Assembly (NCBI GenBank): GCA_028870315.1
Contig: JAGWPW010000163.1
Coordinates: 1-38,770 of the forward strand
Length of the DNA: 38,770 nucleotides
Origin: Sphingomonadales bacterium
GTDB taxonomy: Bacteria > Pseudomonadota > Alphaproteobacteria > Sphingomonadales > Sphingomonadaceae
Reading direction: 5' to 3'
This document shows positions 38,451-38,770 of the stretch, one piece after another. Position 1 is the stretch's first letter, and each line of letters starts with the position of its first letter. A program made the translations under genes and the position numbers. The notes under the pieces were generated by a model. The model had not been told where the DNA came from. It saw only the letters and a program-made list of their open reading frames with translations, and did not search any database.

Positions 38451-38770
38451 AGTAGCCCCTGATGATAGAGGGCCGCCGCGTGGCTGCCCTGCAAATGCCC
38501 CGGTGCCTTTCTCGTCCGGCGGCTCTGCCCAGATGCGGCAGGAGTGCCGGGTGGAGAAAAGCTGGAGTAATGGCCTAGCATGACCGAGCCGCCGGGTCCG
38601 GCAAAGGCGATTATCGGGCTTGTCACAAAAAATCGCGACGATTGTTGCAATTCCGTCACATTGTCGTTGCGTGATGAAAGCGTGCAAAGGCAGGGTCTTA
38701 AAGTTCATTTGGAAAATTATTGCGCGGGCTGACCCGTGAAATTGGTGAAAATGTCGCAGGCTTGCCATCA

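Noticed and set aside
1-38770. CRISPR arrays, IS elements, integrases, phage genes
   Set aside because: Looked for regularly spaced repeats, transposase or integrase motifs and terminal inverted repeats; none seen.

Overview
The window is high-GC alphaproteobacterial chromosome. Sphingomonadales is inferred from gene content and order, not from a search. It is mostly housekeeping sequence on alternating strands. Left arm: type-B carboxylesterase; a divergent NRAMP-like transporter; a small catabolic-looking cluster (deazaflavin/nitroreductase-fold protein, TauD/TfdA dioxygenase, FAS1/MaoC-like dehydratase); kup; a GGDEF-EAL protein; and a translationally coupled dapF-mtaB-ftsY-yciB run followed by a PuuD-like membrane protein. 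Centre, minus strand: ccmC-D-E-F-G-H-I, with tRNA-His(GTG) immediately upstream, then rpmE. Right of centre, minus strand: the conserved rpsB-tsf-pyrH-frr-uppS-cdsA-dxr-rseP-bamA-skp-fabZ block, with no lpxD/lpxA/lpxB. Far right: psd-pssA, a ClC antiporter, an LLM oxidoreductase and a large TonB-dependent receptor. The most interesting signal is in the rpsB/pssA interval. GAAC is repeated four times at 11/11/10-bp steps, giving two overlapping perfect GAAC-N7-GAAC sites, which is the alphaproteobacterial LexA/SOS-box pattern. The sites lie on a TTGACA-N18-CATGAT promoter that drives an 84-aa ORF with one predicted N-terminal transmembrane segment. This is a candidate SOS-induced small membrane protein, possibly a division inhibitor, whose 3' end overlaps pssA tail-to-tail. 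All calls are from reading the sequence and supplied ORFs; no database search was run.
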